NCBI GenBank assembly: GCA_031422335.1
Contig: JANOQW010000028.1
Span: forward strand, 1-26,520
DNA from: Methylotenera_A sp031422335
GTDB taxonomy: Bacteria; Pseudomonadota; Gammaproteobacteria; Burkholderiales; Methylophilaceae
Length of the DNA stretch: 26,520 nucleotides
Direction: 5' to 3'
Part shown: positions 6,451 through 14,540 of the stretch, in pieces
Layout: each line of letters starts with the position of its first letter
Numbering within the stretch: the first letter of the stretch is position 1
The notes under the pieces: model-generated
Told to the model about the DNA's origin: nothing
What the model saw: the letters and a program-made list of their open reading frames with translations, nothing else
The model's database searches: none
Position numbers and translations under genes: made by a program

Positions 6451-7733
6451 TTTAATTGGTCATACAATAGCGAAATTATGCGATTGGCTGTCGTGCTGCG
6501 GTTACGCTGGTCTTCTGCATCCACCACATTGACGCGGGTTGCGCCTGCATCCGTTTCAGAAACTTTAATGCGATATTGCTTAGATGGATCAGTTTTGCCT
6601 TCATCGCCTTTCCAAAATTGTAGCTTGTCTAAAATAGTCTTCTCATCTTTTGGCTTAGATTTATTTTCGACTTCGTCGTCATCTTTCCAAAACGCCAACG
6701 TGTCGATTAAACCTTTTTTCTTTTTGGTGGTTTCATCAATATCCACATCGGCATAGCGCACAAAAAATAAACCTTTTGAGCGGTCTTTATCTTCAATCAC
6801 AAAGCCCACTCTATCTAGTGCCAAACCGACACGACGCCAGCCACGGTCATAGCTATCATTTAAGTTTAAGGTTACGCTGCTGTCAGACTCTTTCACCACG
6901 TCAGCACGTTTTTCCGTTACGGGATTAGCCACAATTTGCTGGGCGCGTTTTTCTTCTACGCCCAATTTCACCATTAAGCGGCGTAATAACTCTGCATCTA
7001 AATCGCCGTCATTTGCCTCTTGTTTATTTTCAGTTTTAGCACCTTCAAAACGGTAACCAGTATCCACCTCGCCATAATTAGTGCGTACTCTACTTTTGCC
7101 ATCATCAGGCGCTGTACTTACGGTGCGGTGCGTCATGTATATTTCGGTTGAGCCTTCTTTTTCGCCGCGTTCTAAACGGGTGCGAAATTTGCGCCTATCG
7201 GCCAAACCAGATAGCTTATCTAGCCATTTATCAAATTTTTCGCCGATATTTTTTTTGTCATCTTGTGCTTTAATGGCATCCGCTTCTATCCATTCAGTTT
7301 CCATCACGCCCGTATCCGGGTTTTCTACACGCACCGCAAAGCCTTGGTCTATCCAAAACTCGCGCACCACTGGCCAAATTTTTTCTGCTGGTGCATTCAC
7401 CACCAACCAGCGCTGCGCACCGGCTTTTTCTAGGCGCACACCATCAGAGTTTGGCAACACTTTTTCTACACCTACCTCTTGACCTTCCTGCGCTTGGTTG
7501 TAGGTGTTATAGGTGGTGCTTCCGCCTGGCACGCTGTAAGCATCGCTCGAGTTTACCGAGGTTAAATCGGGCGGAACTTCGAGCGGTTTAGAGCGACCAG
7601 CACCTTTATAATCTGAGGTATTATCGATAAATGGAATTGAATCGCATGCGCTTAAAAATAAGGCTAGCGCACTTAATGTGATTAACTTTAAAGTCCTGCT
7701 TTTATTCACGTTTTGATTCATCGTCTGTTTCAT
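6447..7733 (-). CDS. bamC: Outer membrane assembly lipoprotein BamC
   Basis: A lipoprotein of about 428 residues matching BamC/NlpB, an accessory component of the BAM complex that inserts beta-barrel proteins in the outer membrane. A signal segment (LKLITLSALALFLSAC) ends in a lipobox with the lipidated Cys at about residue 30. An unstructured N-terminal stretch (DYKGAGRSKPLEVPPDLT) follows, which in E. coli BamC binds BamD. Two helix-grip domains follow: about 95-230 (RWLVVNAPAEKIWPVVREFW, RTRLERG, EIYMTHR) and the C-terminal half (LNDSYDRGWRRVGLALDRVGFVIEDKDRSKGLFFVRY). ATG 7733 is chosen because GGTGG lies 7 bases upstream; an in-frame ATG at 7757 would add 8 residues without a good site. 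It lies 45 bp after dapA, the dapA-nlpB arrangement also known from E. coli. Confidence 0.92.
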   Translation of the reverse strand: MKQTMNQNVNKSRTLKLITLSALALFLSACDSIPFIDNTSDYKGAGRSKPLEVPPDLTSVNSSDAYSVPGGSTTYNTYNQAQEGQEVGVEKVLPNSDGVRLEKAGAQRWLVVNAPAEKIWPVVREFWIDQGFAVRVENPDTGVMETEWIEADAIKAQDDKKNIGEKFDKWLDKLSGLADRRKFRTRLERGEKEGSTEIYMTHRTVSTAPDDGKSRVRTNYGEVDTGYRFEGAKTENKQEANDGDLDAELLRRLMVKLGVEEKRAQQIVANPVTEKRADVVKESDSSVTLNLNDSYDRGWRRVGLALDRVGFVIEDKDRSKGLFFVRYADVDIDETTKKKKGLIDTLAFWKDDDEVENKSKPKDEKTILDKLQFWKGDEGKTDPSKQYRIKVSETDAGATRVNVVDAEDQRNRSTTANRIISLLYDQLK

Positions 7734-7778
7734 ATTTCTACCACCATTTTTTAACACTAAAATTGTTAAACACTAAAG

Positions 7779-8654
7779 TTAATTGATACCTGCTTGACGC
7801 ATGGCCGCACGCAAAACATCATGATATTGCGCGCTTAAATTCACCATCGGCAAGCGAATACCGTTTTTAATTTTGCCCATTTGTTGCAACACCCATTTCA
7901 CTGGCATCGGGTTAGGTTCTATAAATAATTTCTGATGTAAGCCAAACAACTTTGCATTAATTTCGCAGGTTGTTTTCACTTCGCCCGCCATTGCTGCTTT
8001 ACACATTTCACGCATCAATTTTGGTGCCACATTGGCCGTGACCGAAATAACACCATGCCCACCAAGCAGCATTAATGCGGCACCTGTGGCATCATCACCA
8101 CTATAAATGGCGAAGTCGCTGGGGCAGCGCAGCAATAAATCAGTACCACGCTCTATGCCACCTGTAGCATCTTTAATGCCGACAATATTTTTAATGGCAG
8201 CTAACTTAATTACCGTATTGTTATGCATATCGCAACCAGTGCGGCCAGGTACATTATATAAAATCTGCGGTATATCCACCGCCGCGGCAATCGCCGCAAA
8301 GTGTTGATACAAGCCCTCTTGCGAAGGTTTATTGTAATACGGTGTCACTAGCAAGCAAGCATCTACACCCAGCGCTTTAGCTTTGGCCGTTAGCTCAATC
8401 GCCTCACTGGTAGAATTTGCCCCCGTGCCAGCCACCACCGACATGCGACCTTTGACATGTGCCATCGTCGCTTCAATCAGCAAGCAATGCTCTGCCACAT
8501 CTACCGTTGGCGATTCGCCGGTGGTACCAACAATCACAATACCGTCAGTGCCAGCAGCCGCATGCCAATCGATTAGCGCGCGTAATGCGTCTAAATCTAA
8601 ACTTCCGTTGTCAAACATGGGGGTAACAATCGCTACCATGCTGCCTTGCAACAT
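7779..8654 (-). CDS. dapA: 4-hydroxy-tetrahydrodipicolinate synthase
   Basis: A 291-residue class I aldolase that condenses pyruvate with aspartate semialdehyde, the first committed step of lysine and meso-diaminopimelate synthesis. Key residues align with E. coli numbering: T44-T45 (GTTGES), Y107 (TPYYNKPS), Y133 (ILYNVPGRTG), R138 and the Schiff-base lysine K161 (VGIKDATGG). ATG 8654 is preferred: it gives the usual length and has AGG about 8 bases upstream; an in-frame TTG at 8669 would add five residues. It is the first gene of a minus-strand unit with bamC and the MBL hydrolase. The upstream region is a 326-bp AT-rich spacer shared with the divergent rsx operon. Confidence 0.96.
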   Translation of the reverse strand: MLQGSMVAIVTPMFDNGSLDLDALRALIDWHAAAGTDGIVIVGTTGESPTVDVAEHCLLIEATMAHVKGRMSVVAGTGANSTSEAIELTAKAKALGVDACLLVTPYYNKPSQEGLYQHFAAIAAAVDIPQILYNVPGRTGCDMHNNTVIKLAAIKNIVGIKDATGGIERGTDLLLRCPSDFAIYSGDDATGAALMLLGGHGVISVTANVAPKLMREMCKAAMAGEVKTTCEINAKLFGLHQKLFIEPNPMPVKWVLQQMGKIKNGIRLPMVNLSAQYHDVLRAAMRQAGIN

Positions 8655-8772
8655 ATCAAAACCTAGCAAAAATAAAGTGCCCTATTTTAACCGAAAGTGC
8701 CTGTTTAATGCGAAAACATGCACAAAATGCACTGTAAATTACTTTATATAACTAAAGTATCTGTAAATATAA

Positions 8773-8799
8773 TTACATATTCTTTGTAGATATATGTAA
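8773..8799. promoter_or_regulatory. Possible operator: 8-bp inverted repeat
   Basis: TTACATAT (8773-8780) and ATATGTAA (8792-8799) are exact inverted repeats with an 11-base spacer. They overlap a second inverted repeat TGTAA-N6-TTACA at 8762-8777. They lie between divergent dapA and rsxA, a typical position for a regulator site, but base composition makes chance matches possible. Confidence 0.3.
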
Positions 8800-8903
8800 C
8801 TCGCGTTATATTGTGCTTCTTGATAACGCTTGAGCTAGTATTTTGGTTGATTATTGTAATGAATTTACAGCGAATTTACCGCTCTAATCGCCTACAAACA
8901 CAG

Positions 8904-8909
8904 TATAAT
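8904..8909 (+). promoter_or_regulatory. Candidate -10 box for the rsx operon
   Basis: A perfect TATAAT lies 71 bases upstream of the rsxA start codon and is the best promoter-like hexamer on this strand in the spacer. No TTGACA-like element is found at the usual distance. Confidence 0.4.
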
Positions 8910-8936
8910 TAGGCCTTGTGTAAGCATTAAAATAAT

Positions 8937-8965
8937 AAAGTTAAAGTTAAAGTTAAAGTTAAAGT
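8937..8965 (+). repeat. Hexanucleotide tandem repeat (AAAGTT) in the rsxA leader
   Basis: Four complete AAAGTT units and a partial fifth (AAAGT) end 15 bases before the rsxA ATG. They lie between the candidate -10 and the start codon, so changes in copy number would alter the 5' leader length. Confidence 0.85.
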
Positions 8966-8980
8966 ATTAATTAAATAACT

Positions 8981-9574
8981 ATGGATATTAATTTTCACCA
9001 ATTTATGATGATTTTAATTGGCACGGTGTTGGTTAACAACATTGTGCTGGTTAAAATTTTGGGCTTATGCCCATTTATGGGGGTTTCTAAAAAATTAGAA
9101 GCCTCTATTGGCATGGCCGCTGCCACCGCATTTGTGCTGACCATTGGCAGCATGACTAGTTGGGCCATTAATGAATATTTGCTGGTGCCTAATGACTTGC
9201 AATATTTACGTACATTGTCGTTTATTGTGGTGATTGCTGGCGTGGTGCAATTTACCGAGATGGTGATGGAAAAAAGTTTTCCAATGTTGTACCAAATGCT
9301 GGGTATTTTCTTGCCACTTATCACCACCAACTGCGCAGTGTTGGGCATTCCACTGCTGAATGCGCAAGCCAGCAAAGGTATTATAGAATCTGGCTTGTAT
9401 GGTTTTGGCGGTGCGCTTGGCTTCTCGCTGGTGTTGATTTTGTTTGCCAGCATGCGCGAGCGCATGGAAGCTGCCGATGTGCCAAAAGTGTTTCAAGGCT
9501 CGGCTATTGCCATGGTCACCGCAGCCTTAATGAGTCTGGCTTTTATGGGCTTTGCTGGCCTCGATAAGTATTAA
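8981..9574 (+). CDS. rsxA: Electron transport complex membrane subunit RsxA/RnfA
   Basis: A 197-residue integral membrane protein with about six hydrophobic segments. The conserved stretch LVNNIVLVKILGLCPFMGVSKKLE near the N-terminus and LITTNCAVLG in the middle match RnfA. With RsxE it forms a pseudo-symmetric membrane pair that holds an Fe-S centre between conserved Cys residues (the LGLCP and TTNCA cysteines). It is the first gene of rsxABCDGE, which couples electron flow between ferredoxin-like carriers and NAD(H) to ion movement, or reduces SoxR in enterobacteria. Which role applies here cannot be told from the window. No clear Shine-Dalgarno precedes the ATG; a six-base tandem repeat sits just upstream. 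Confidence 0.95.
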   Translation: MDINFHQFMMILIGTVLVNNIVLVKILGLCPFMGVSKKLEASIGMAAATAFVLTIGSMTSWAINEYLLVPNDLQYLRTLSFIVVIAGVVQFTEMVMEKSFPMLYQMLGIFLPLITTNCAVLGIPLLNAQASKGIIESGLYGFGGALGFSLVLILFASMRERMEAADVPKVFQGSAIAMVTAALMSLAFMGFAGLDKY

Positions 9575-9590
9575 GTTGAAATATTAATCC

Positions 9591-10148
9591 ATGCTGACTG
9601 CTCTGTACATCATGATTGGCCTTGCGCTTGGTTTGGGCGCGCTACTTGGCTACGCCGCACTTAAATTTAAGGTAGAAGGTGACCCACTCATCGCGCGCAT
9701 TGACGCTATTTTGCCGCAAACGCAATGTGGTCAATGTGGCTTTCCAGGTTGCAAACCTTACGCCACCGCCATTGCCGAAGGCCGCGCCGATATTAACCAA
9801 TGTCCGCCTGGTGGCGATGCAGGCGTACGTGCGCTAGCTGATTTAATGGGCATGGAATACAAGCCACTCAATGCCGAAAATGGCACGGAAAAACCCAAGG
9901 CGGTGGCATTTATTGATGAACCCGTGTGCATTGGTTGCACTTTATGCATTCAAGCTTGTCCAGTAGATGCGATTTTAGGTGCGGCCAAGCACATGCACAC
10001 CATTATTACTTCGGAGTGCACTGGCTGCGAGTTATGTGTGGCGCCCTGCCCAGTTGATTGTATATCGATGGTGCCAATTGCTGAAACGCCCGAAAACTGG
10101 AAGTGGAAATACCCGACCATACCGATTAAACCTGTAATGACTTTATAA
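9591..10148 (+). CDS. rsxB: Electron transport complex ferredoxin subunit RsxB/RnfB
   Basis: A 185-residue protein with an N-terminal membrane anchor (about 2-24). Next comes the four-Cys cluster domain C46-x2-C49-x4-C54 ... C71 (TQCGQCGFPGCKPYA, NQCPPGG). Two [4Fe-4S] ferredoxin motifs follow (CIGCTLCIQACP and CTGCELCVAPCP). This is the usual RnfB layout; the protein passes electrons between the RsxC and membrane parts of the complex. It starts 16 bp after rsxA and is followed 16 bp later by rsxC. Confidence 0.95.
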   Translation: MLTALYIMIGLALGLGALLGYAALKFKVEGDPLIARIDAILPQTQCGQCGFPGCKPYATAIAEGRADINQCPPGGDAGVRALADLMGMEYKPLNAENGTEKPKAVAFIDEPVCIGCTLCIQACPVDAILGAAKHMHTIITSECTGCELCVAPCPVDCISMVPIAETPENWKWKYPTIPIKPVMTL

Positions 10149-10164
10149 TGAATCAGCTAGCTAA

Positions 10165-12027
10165 ATGAACGCATTAGTAAACCTAACGCAATTAATCAAA
10201 ACCGCGAAAGAGATATTTCCTTTTCATGGTGGCGTACATCCGCCTGAAAATAAAGCGCAATCGACGCAATTGCCGATTGGTGAATTAGCGTTGCCCGAAA
10301 AATTGGTGCTACCGCTACGCCAGCATGTCGGCAATATTCCAAAAGTAAAAGTAAAAATTGGCGAGCATGTATTAAAAGGCCAGCTGATTGCAGAGGCAGA
10401 AGGCGCGGTGTCTGCTGCCATTCACGCGCCCACTTCTGGCACCATTATGGCAATTGAAGATGCGATTATTCCGCACCCGTCTGGCTTGCCAGATAGATGT
10501 ATTGAAATAAAGCCCGATGGCAAAGATACTTGGATAGAAAAAACACCGCAAAATTGGCGCGGTGCAGATAGAAAAAGCTTAGTCGCCAGCTTGCGTTTAT
10601 CTGGCATTGTTGGTTTGGGCGGCGCTACTTTTCCTACCCACATTAAGTTACGCAATGATGGTAAAAGCGGTGTACACACTTTGGTGATTAATGCGGCCGA
10701 ATGCGAGCCGTACATTACCTGCGACGACACGCTAATGCGTGAGCGTGCCGATGAAATTGTAAAAGGAATTGAGGTTGCCCAGTATTTATTGGGTGCGGAA
10801 AATGTGATTATTGGCATTGAAGATAATAAGCCAGAAGCGACTGCTGCCATGCAAGCGGCTGTAGCGGGCACTAACTATCTGGTTAAAATTGTACCAACGC
10901 TCTACCCCAGCGGCGATGCGCGCAGGCTGGTGCATCTGGTGTTAGGCACAGAAATTCCGCACGATAAACGCTCAACTGAAGTGGGCCTGCAAGTATTTAA
11001 CGTGGCCACAGTATTAGCTTTGTATCGTTACTTTGAATTTGGTGAGCCTTCGATTAGCCGTATTATTTCGATGACCGGCAATGTACAACAGCCACAAAAT
11101 TTTGAGGTGTTATTCGGCACTCCGTTATTGCATTTAGTAGCTGCCGCTGGTGGCGCAAAAGCAGATACCAGCCACTACATTATGGGCGGCCCGATGATGG
11201 GTTTTGCGCTGCCAGATGAAAATATACCGATTACCAAGGCGGCAAACTGCATTATTGCTGCTTCGCCTAGGCTTTTTGAACCGCCACCGCCTGCCATGCC
11301 GTGCATACGCTGTGCGCGCTGCGCTGACGCGTGCCCAGTGAATTTGCAACCGCAAGAGCTTTACTGGTTTGCCAAAGCCGATAACTTTGAAAAAGCCAAC
11401 GATTACAAACTGTTTGATTGCATTGAATGTGGCGCCTGCAGTTATGTTTGCCCCAGCAATATCCCATTGGTGCAATATTACCGTTATGCAAAAAGCGAGA
11501 TTATTGCCGAAGATAAAGCCAAAGAAGCGGCTGATTTGGCACGTGAGCGCAACGATTTTAGGTTGGCGCGTATTGAGCGCGAAAAACTTGAGCGCGCACA
11601 AAAACATGCAGAGCGTGCAGCCGCACAAAAAGAAGAAGTGGCGAAAAAAGCATTAGAAAACACGAATAAAGATGTAATTGATAATGCTCTGGAGCCCAAT
11701 ATCCATGCGGGTGCTGGCGATGCTCAAAAAGATGCAAAACAGGCTGCCATTGCCGCCGCCATTGCACGTGCCAAAGCAGCTAAAGCCGCAGCAGGGCAAG
11801 GCGATGCGCCTAAAAACGTAACTGACGCAGATGAAACGGTAAAAAAAGAAATTGCCGAAATTGATGCAAGACGTAAAGAAGTTGGCTTAATAGACAAACC
11901 AGCAACTGAGAAACCTGCTATTGATACCGGAATTGATATAGACAAGCAAGCCAAAATTACTGCTGCTATTGCACGTGCCAAGGCTGCAAAAGCAACGGCA
12001 GATGCTGCTAAATTGAGTGAAAATTAA
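10165..12027 (+). CDS. rsxC: Electron transport complex subunit RsxC/RnfC with Ala/Lys-rich tail
   Basis: A 620-residue peripheral subunit carrying the NADH/FMN site and two [4Fe-4S] clusters. FPFHGGVHPPENK opens the family domain; VGLGGATFPTHIK and INAAECEPYITCDD mark the flavin/nucleotide region homologous to NuoF. Cluster cysteines are C380, C383, C386, C390 and C419, C422, C425, C429. After about residue 450 the protein becomes a charged, probably helical tail rich in Ala, Lys, Glu and Arg, with two related units (AAIARAKAAKAAA and AAIARAKAAKATA). Long repetitive tails are known in enterobacterial RsxC. Inside the tail, EPNIHAGAGDA is encoded by a copy of the interspersed repeat found in roxA and secA. 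Confidence 0.95.
   Translation: MNALVNLTQLIKTAKEIFPFHGGVHPPENKAQSTQLPIGELALPEKLVLPLRQHVGNIPKVKVKIGEHVLKGQLIAEAEGAVSAAIHAPTSGTIMAIEDAIIPHPSGLPDRCIEIKPDGKDTWIEKTPQNWRGADRKSLVASLRLSGIVGLGGATFPTHIKLRNDGKSGVHTLVINAAECEPYITCDDTLMRERADEIVKGIEVAQYLLGAENVIIGIEDNKPEATAAMQAAVAGTNYLVKIVPTLYPSGDARRLVHLVLGTEIPHDKRSTEVGLQVFNVATVLALYRYFEFGEPSISRIISMTGNVQQPQNFEVLFGTPLLHLVAAAGGAKADTSHYIMGGPMMGFALPDENIPITKAANCIIAASPRLFEPPPPAMPCIRCARCADACPVNLQPQELYWFAKADNFEKANDYKLFDCIECGACSYVCPSNIPLVQYYRYAKSEIIAEDKAKEAADLARERNDFRLARIEREKLERAQKHAERAAAQKEEVAKKALENTNKDVIDNALEPNIHAGAGDAQKDAKQAAIAAAIARAKAAKAAAGQGDAPKNVTDADETVKKEIAEIDARRKEVGLIDKPATEKPAIDTGIDIDKQAKITAAIARAKAAKATADAAKLSEN
11695..11723 (+). repeat. Interspersed short repeat, copy B (inside rsxC)
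   Basis: The sequence CCCAATATCCATGCGG, continued by GTGCTGGCGATGC, matches roxA copy A at 27 of 29 bases. It is read in the same frame (PNIHAGAGDA) and lies in the poorly conserved C-terminal tail of RsxC. Confidence 0.75.
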
Positions 12028-12041
12028 AGCGAAAATAAACA

Positions 12042-13064
12042 ATGATTAATAGGAGCCCCTACATTTCTGACGCGCCCTCCGTCGGCGCCATCATGCTTAA
12101 AGTATTGTTGGCGCTGGTGCCTGGCGTTGTCGCTTATGTATGGGTGTTTGGCGGCGGTATTTTGGTGACAATCGCGCTGGCAAGCGCCACTGCATTGGCT
12201 GCCGAGGCGGTGATGTTAAAGATTCGTAAGCGCCCAATCCGACCATTTTTAACGGATTACAGTGCCGTGACAACCGCATGGTTATTAGCACTCGCGATAC
12301 CGCCGTTAAGCCCGTGGTGGCTCATTGTGGTGGGTACGCTGTTTTCTATTGTCATTGCCAAGCATCTATATGGCGGCTTGGGTTACAACCCGTTTAACCC
12401 CGCCATGATTGGTTATGCGGTGTTGTTGATTTCGTTTCCCGTGCTAATGACCAAGTGGCCAGCTGCTTTGCAGTTGGCGCAAACTAAGCTGGGCTTTATT
12501 GACCAATTACAGTTTATTTTTAGTGGCACACTACCACCACAAACCATGCTAGATGCGGTGACCAGCGCCACGCCACTAGATTATTTAAAAACGCAACTGA
12601 CGCTTAAGCAAGACATTTCTACCATCTCGCAAGCGCCCATATTTGGTGCGTTTGGTGGCAAGGGCGGCGAATATGTGACTGGTGCTTATTTGTTGGGCGG
12701 CATCTATTTATGGCAGCAAAAAATTATTACTTGGCACTTGCCCACCGCGTTTTTAGCAGCGCTGGCGGCTATTTCTGGCATATTTTGGCTGGTAGATTCT
12801 GCACATTTTGCGTCACCGATGTTTCACTTATTTAGCGGCGCCAGCATCATGTGTGCGTTTTTTATTATTACCGACCCGGTGAGCGGCCCAACCACGCCAA
12901 AAGGCAAATTGTGGTTTGCAGCTGGTGCGGCGGTGATTACCTATTTAGTACGCGTGTATGGCGGCTACCCTGACGGCGTAGCATTTGCAGTCATCTTTAT
13001 GAATGTTTGTGTACCGTTGATTGATACTTATACACAACCGCGGGTGTTTGGTCATGAAAAATAA
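12042..13064 (+). CDS. rsxD: Electron transport complex membrane subunit RsxD/RnfD
   Basis: A 340-residue polytopic membrane protein related to NqrB. Family signatures are the N-terminal SPYISDAPSVGAIMLKVLLALVPG, the loop GGLGYNPFNPAMIGYA, and DAVTSATPLD. In the last of these T177 is the expected site of covalent FMN attachment, matching the SAT motif residue in Vibrio RnfD. A late FIITDPVSGPTTPKGK segment and about nine to ten hydrophobic segments complete the match. It starts 14 bp after rsxC. Unlike the compact upstream part of the operon, a 145-bp gap separates it from rsxG. Confidence 0.95.
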   Translation: MINRSPYISDAPSVGAIMLKVLLALVPGVVAYVWVFGGGILVTIALASATALAAEAVMLKIRKRPIRPFLTDYSAVTTAWLLALAIPPLSPWWLIVVGTLFSIVIAKHLYGGLGYNPFNPAMIGYAVLLISFPVLMTKWPAALQLAQTKLGFIDQLQFIFSGTLPPQTMLDAVTSATPLDYLKTQLTLKQDISTISQAPIFGAFGGKGGEYVTGAYLLGGIYLWQQKIITWHLPTAFLAALAAISGIFWLVDSAHFASPMFHLFSGASIMCAFFIITDPVSGPTTPKGKLWFAAGAAVITYLVRVYGGYPDGVAFAVIFMNVCVPLIDTYTQPRVFGHEK

Positions 13065-13079
13065 GTCTGGGCATCAAAA

Positions 13080-13217
13080 ATGAAAATGTCTTCATACTTC
13101 GGCGTTGCGCATCAAAAAATTATCTTTGAATATACCCCATATGTGTCATCAAATTTTTTATCGCGCGCCTTGAATTATTTTGCCATTTTAATTTTTAAAA
13201 AGCTAAGTCATGGCTGA
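13080..13217 (+). CDS. Candidate 45-codon small ORF between rsxD and rsxG
   Basis: The unusual 145-bp rsxD-rsxG gap is open in one frame from ATG 13080 to TGA 13217, which overlaps the rsxG start by 8 bases. The predicted peptide begins MKMSSYFGVAHQKIIFEY and ends FAILIFKKLSHG; it is rich in Phe, Ile and Tyr. There is only a weak ribosome site (TGGG). No family is recognised. It may be a chance frame in inserted sequence, or a small membrane-associated peptide or leader coupled to rsxG. Confidence 0.2.
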   Translation: MKMSSYFGVAHQKIIFEYTPYVSSNFLSRALNYFAILIFKKLSHG

Positions 13218-13836
13218 AACAATGATTAAACACGCCAGCAAAACCGCGCTTACGCTGATTGCGTTTGCTGTCGTTTTTACAGCGTTGTTGGCCTATATTT
13301 TTCAAGTGACAAAAGTGCCAATTGAAAAAAGTGAGGCCAAAGCACGCTTGGCGCTGTTCCGCCAAATTGTGCCCGCAGCGATGCACGATAACGATATTTT
13401 AAAAGATACACTAACGATTGCGCCAAATAACTTATTGGGCAACACGCAGCCTAGTATTGCCAATCGCGCCCGCATTAATAATGCGCCTGCAGCCATTATT
13501 TTAGAGGCGATTGCGCATGATGGTTATAGTGGTGACATTAAATTACTCATCGCCATTAAATATACTGGCGAAATTAGTGGCGTGCGCGTGCTGACGCACA
13601 AAGAAACCCCAGGCTTAGGCGATTATATTGATATTGCCAAAGATGATTGGATTAAACTTTTTGATGCAGAATCGCTCACAAAGACAAGCGACAAACATTG
13701 GAATGTAAAAAAAGATGGGGGTACGTTTGATTACATGGCGGGTGCTACCATTACGCCGCGCGCAGTGGTAAAAGCAGTGCATAAAACACTGCAATATTTT
13801 GAGGCGAATAAACAAACTTTATTCGCAGAAAGTTAA
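13210..13836 (+). CDS. rsxG: Electron transport complex subunit RsxG/RnfG
   Basis: A 208-residue protein with one N-terminal membrane segment (about 11-32) and a periplasmic FMN-binding domain. The covalent-flavin motif is MAGATITPRAVV, with T180 the expected attachment residue. GVRVLTHKETPGLGD is the other family hallmark. The first ATG (13210) is used, though an in-frame ATG at 13222 is nearly as plausible because neither has a strong ribosome site. rsxE follows after 5 bp. Confidence 0.94.
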   Translation: MAETMIKHASKTALTLIAFAVVFTALLAYIFQVTKVPIEKSEAKARLALFRQIVPAAMHDNDILKDTLTIAPNNLLGNTQPSIANRARINNAPAAIILEAIAHDGYSGDIKLLIAIKYTGEISGVRVLTHKETPGLGDYIDIAKDDWIKLFDAESLTKTSDKHWNVKKDGGTFDYMAGATITPRAVVKAVHKTLQYFEANKQTLFAES

Positions 13837-13841
13837 TAAAC

Positions 13842-14519
13842 ATGAGTCAATATACAGAAATCGCCCATAATGGGCTTTGGAAACAAAATACTGGCGTGGT
13901 GCAACTGCTGGGCTTATGCCCTACTTTAGCCATTACCACCTCTGCAGTAAACGGCTTAAGCCTAGGCTTGGCCACCGCAGTTGTGATGGCAGCCGCCAAC
14001 GGTGCGGTTTCACCGGTGCGTAAATTCGTACCTAGTGAGATTCGCGTACCAGTGTTTATTTTGGTCATCGCTGCGTTAGTCACCGTGATTGATTTAGCCA
14101 TTCATGGCTTTGCGGAGCCGCTGCATAAAGTGTTGGGCATTTTCATTCCACTCATCGTGGTCAATTGTATTGTGCTGGCGCGCGTAGAGAGCTTTGCTGC
14201 CAAAAACCCGCCCGCGCCCGCCATGTGGGATGGTTTTATGATGGGCTTGGGCTTAACCATGGTGTTAGGAATTTTAGGCGGTATGCGCGAGATCATTGGC
14301 AAAGGCACGCTATTTTCTGGCCTAGATTTAGCCTTTGGCCCTAGCTTTAAGCCTTATGTGTTGACAGTGATTTCTGATTATCAAGGCTTTTTATTAGCAA
14401 TTTTACCGCCAGGTGCATTTTTAGGGCTGGCGTGTTTAATCGCGTTTCGCAATTGGGCGGGAATGCGTCAAGCCAAAGCCACGCCACAAGGCGGTGGCGC
14501 ACTCAAACCCGCGCAATAA
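13842..14519 (+). CDS. rsxE: Electron transport complex membrane subunit RsxE/RnfE
   Basis: A 225-residue integral membrane protein paralogous to RsxA. It opens with NGLWKQNTGVVQLLGLCPTLAITTSAVNGL, where LGLCP holds the conserved Cys, and has a second conserved Cys in IPLIVVNCIVLARVE. About six membrane segments and the loop GFMMGLGLTMVLGILGGMREIIGKGTLFSG match RnfE. It completes the six-gene complex in canonical order and is followed by nth, as in E. coli. Confidence 0.95.
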   Translation: MSQYTEIAHNGLWKQNTGVVQLLGLCPTLAITTSAVNGLSLGLATAVVMAAANGAVSPVRKFVPSEIRVPVFILVIAALVTVIDLAIHGFAEPLHKVLGIFIPLIVVNCIVLARVESFAAKNPPAPAMWDGFMMGLGLTMVLGILGGMREIIGKGTLFSGLDLAFGPSFKPYVLTVISDYQGFLLAILPPGAFLGLACLIAFRNWAGMRQAKATPQGGGALKPAQ

Positions 14520-14540
14520 TATTAAGCTGATTTAGCCGCA

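Larger units (their letters stand above)
8655..8980. promoter_or_regulatory. Divergent regulatory region between dapA and rsxA
   Basis: This spacer of over 300 bp has no gene. It is very AT-rich and holds several inverted repeats (ACTTTA/TAAAGT at about 8741-8758, TGTAA-N6-TTACA at 8762-8777, TTACATAT/ATATGTAA at 8773-8799). It also has a perfect TATAAT at 8904-8909 facing rsxA, and a hexanucleotide repeat at 8937-8965. No good -35 sits 17 bp before the TATAAT, so an activator may be needed. Confidence 0.5.

Noticed and set aside
7734..7757. Upstream in-frame start for bamC (adds 8 residues)
   Set aside because: The extra residues precede a normal lipoprotein signal and the internal ATG at 7733 has the better-placed GGTGG.
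8995..9465. 156-codon open frame antisense to rsxA
   Set aside because: It lies wholly opposite a clear rsxA, has no ribosome site and no recognisable family; it is a by-product of the codon use of the real gene.
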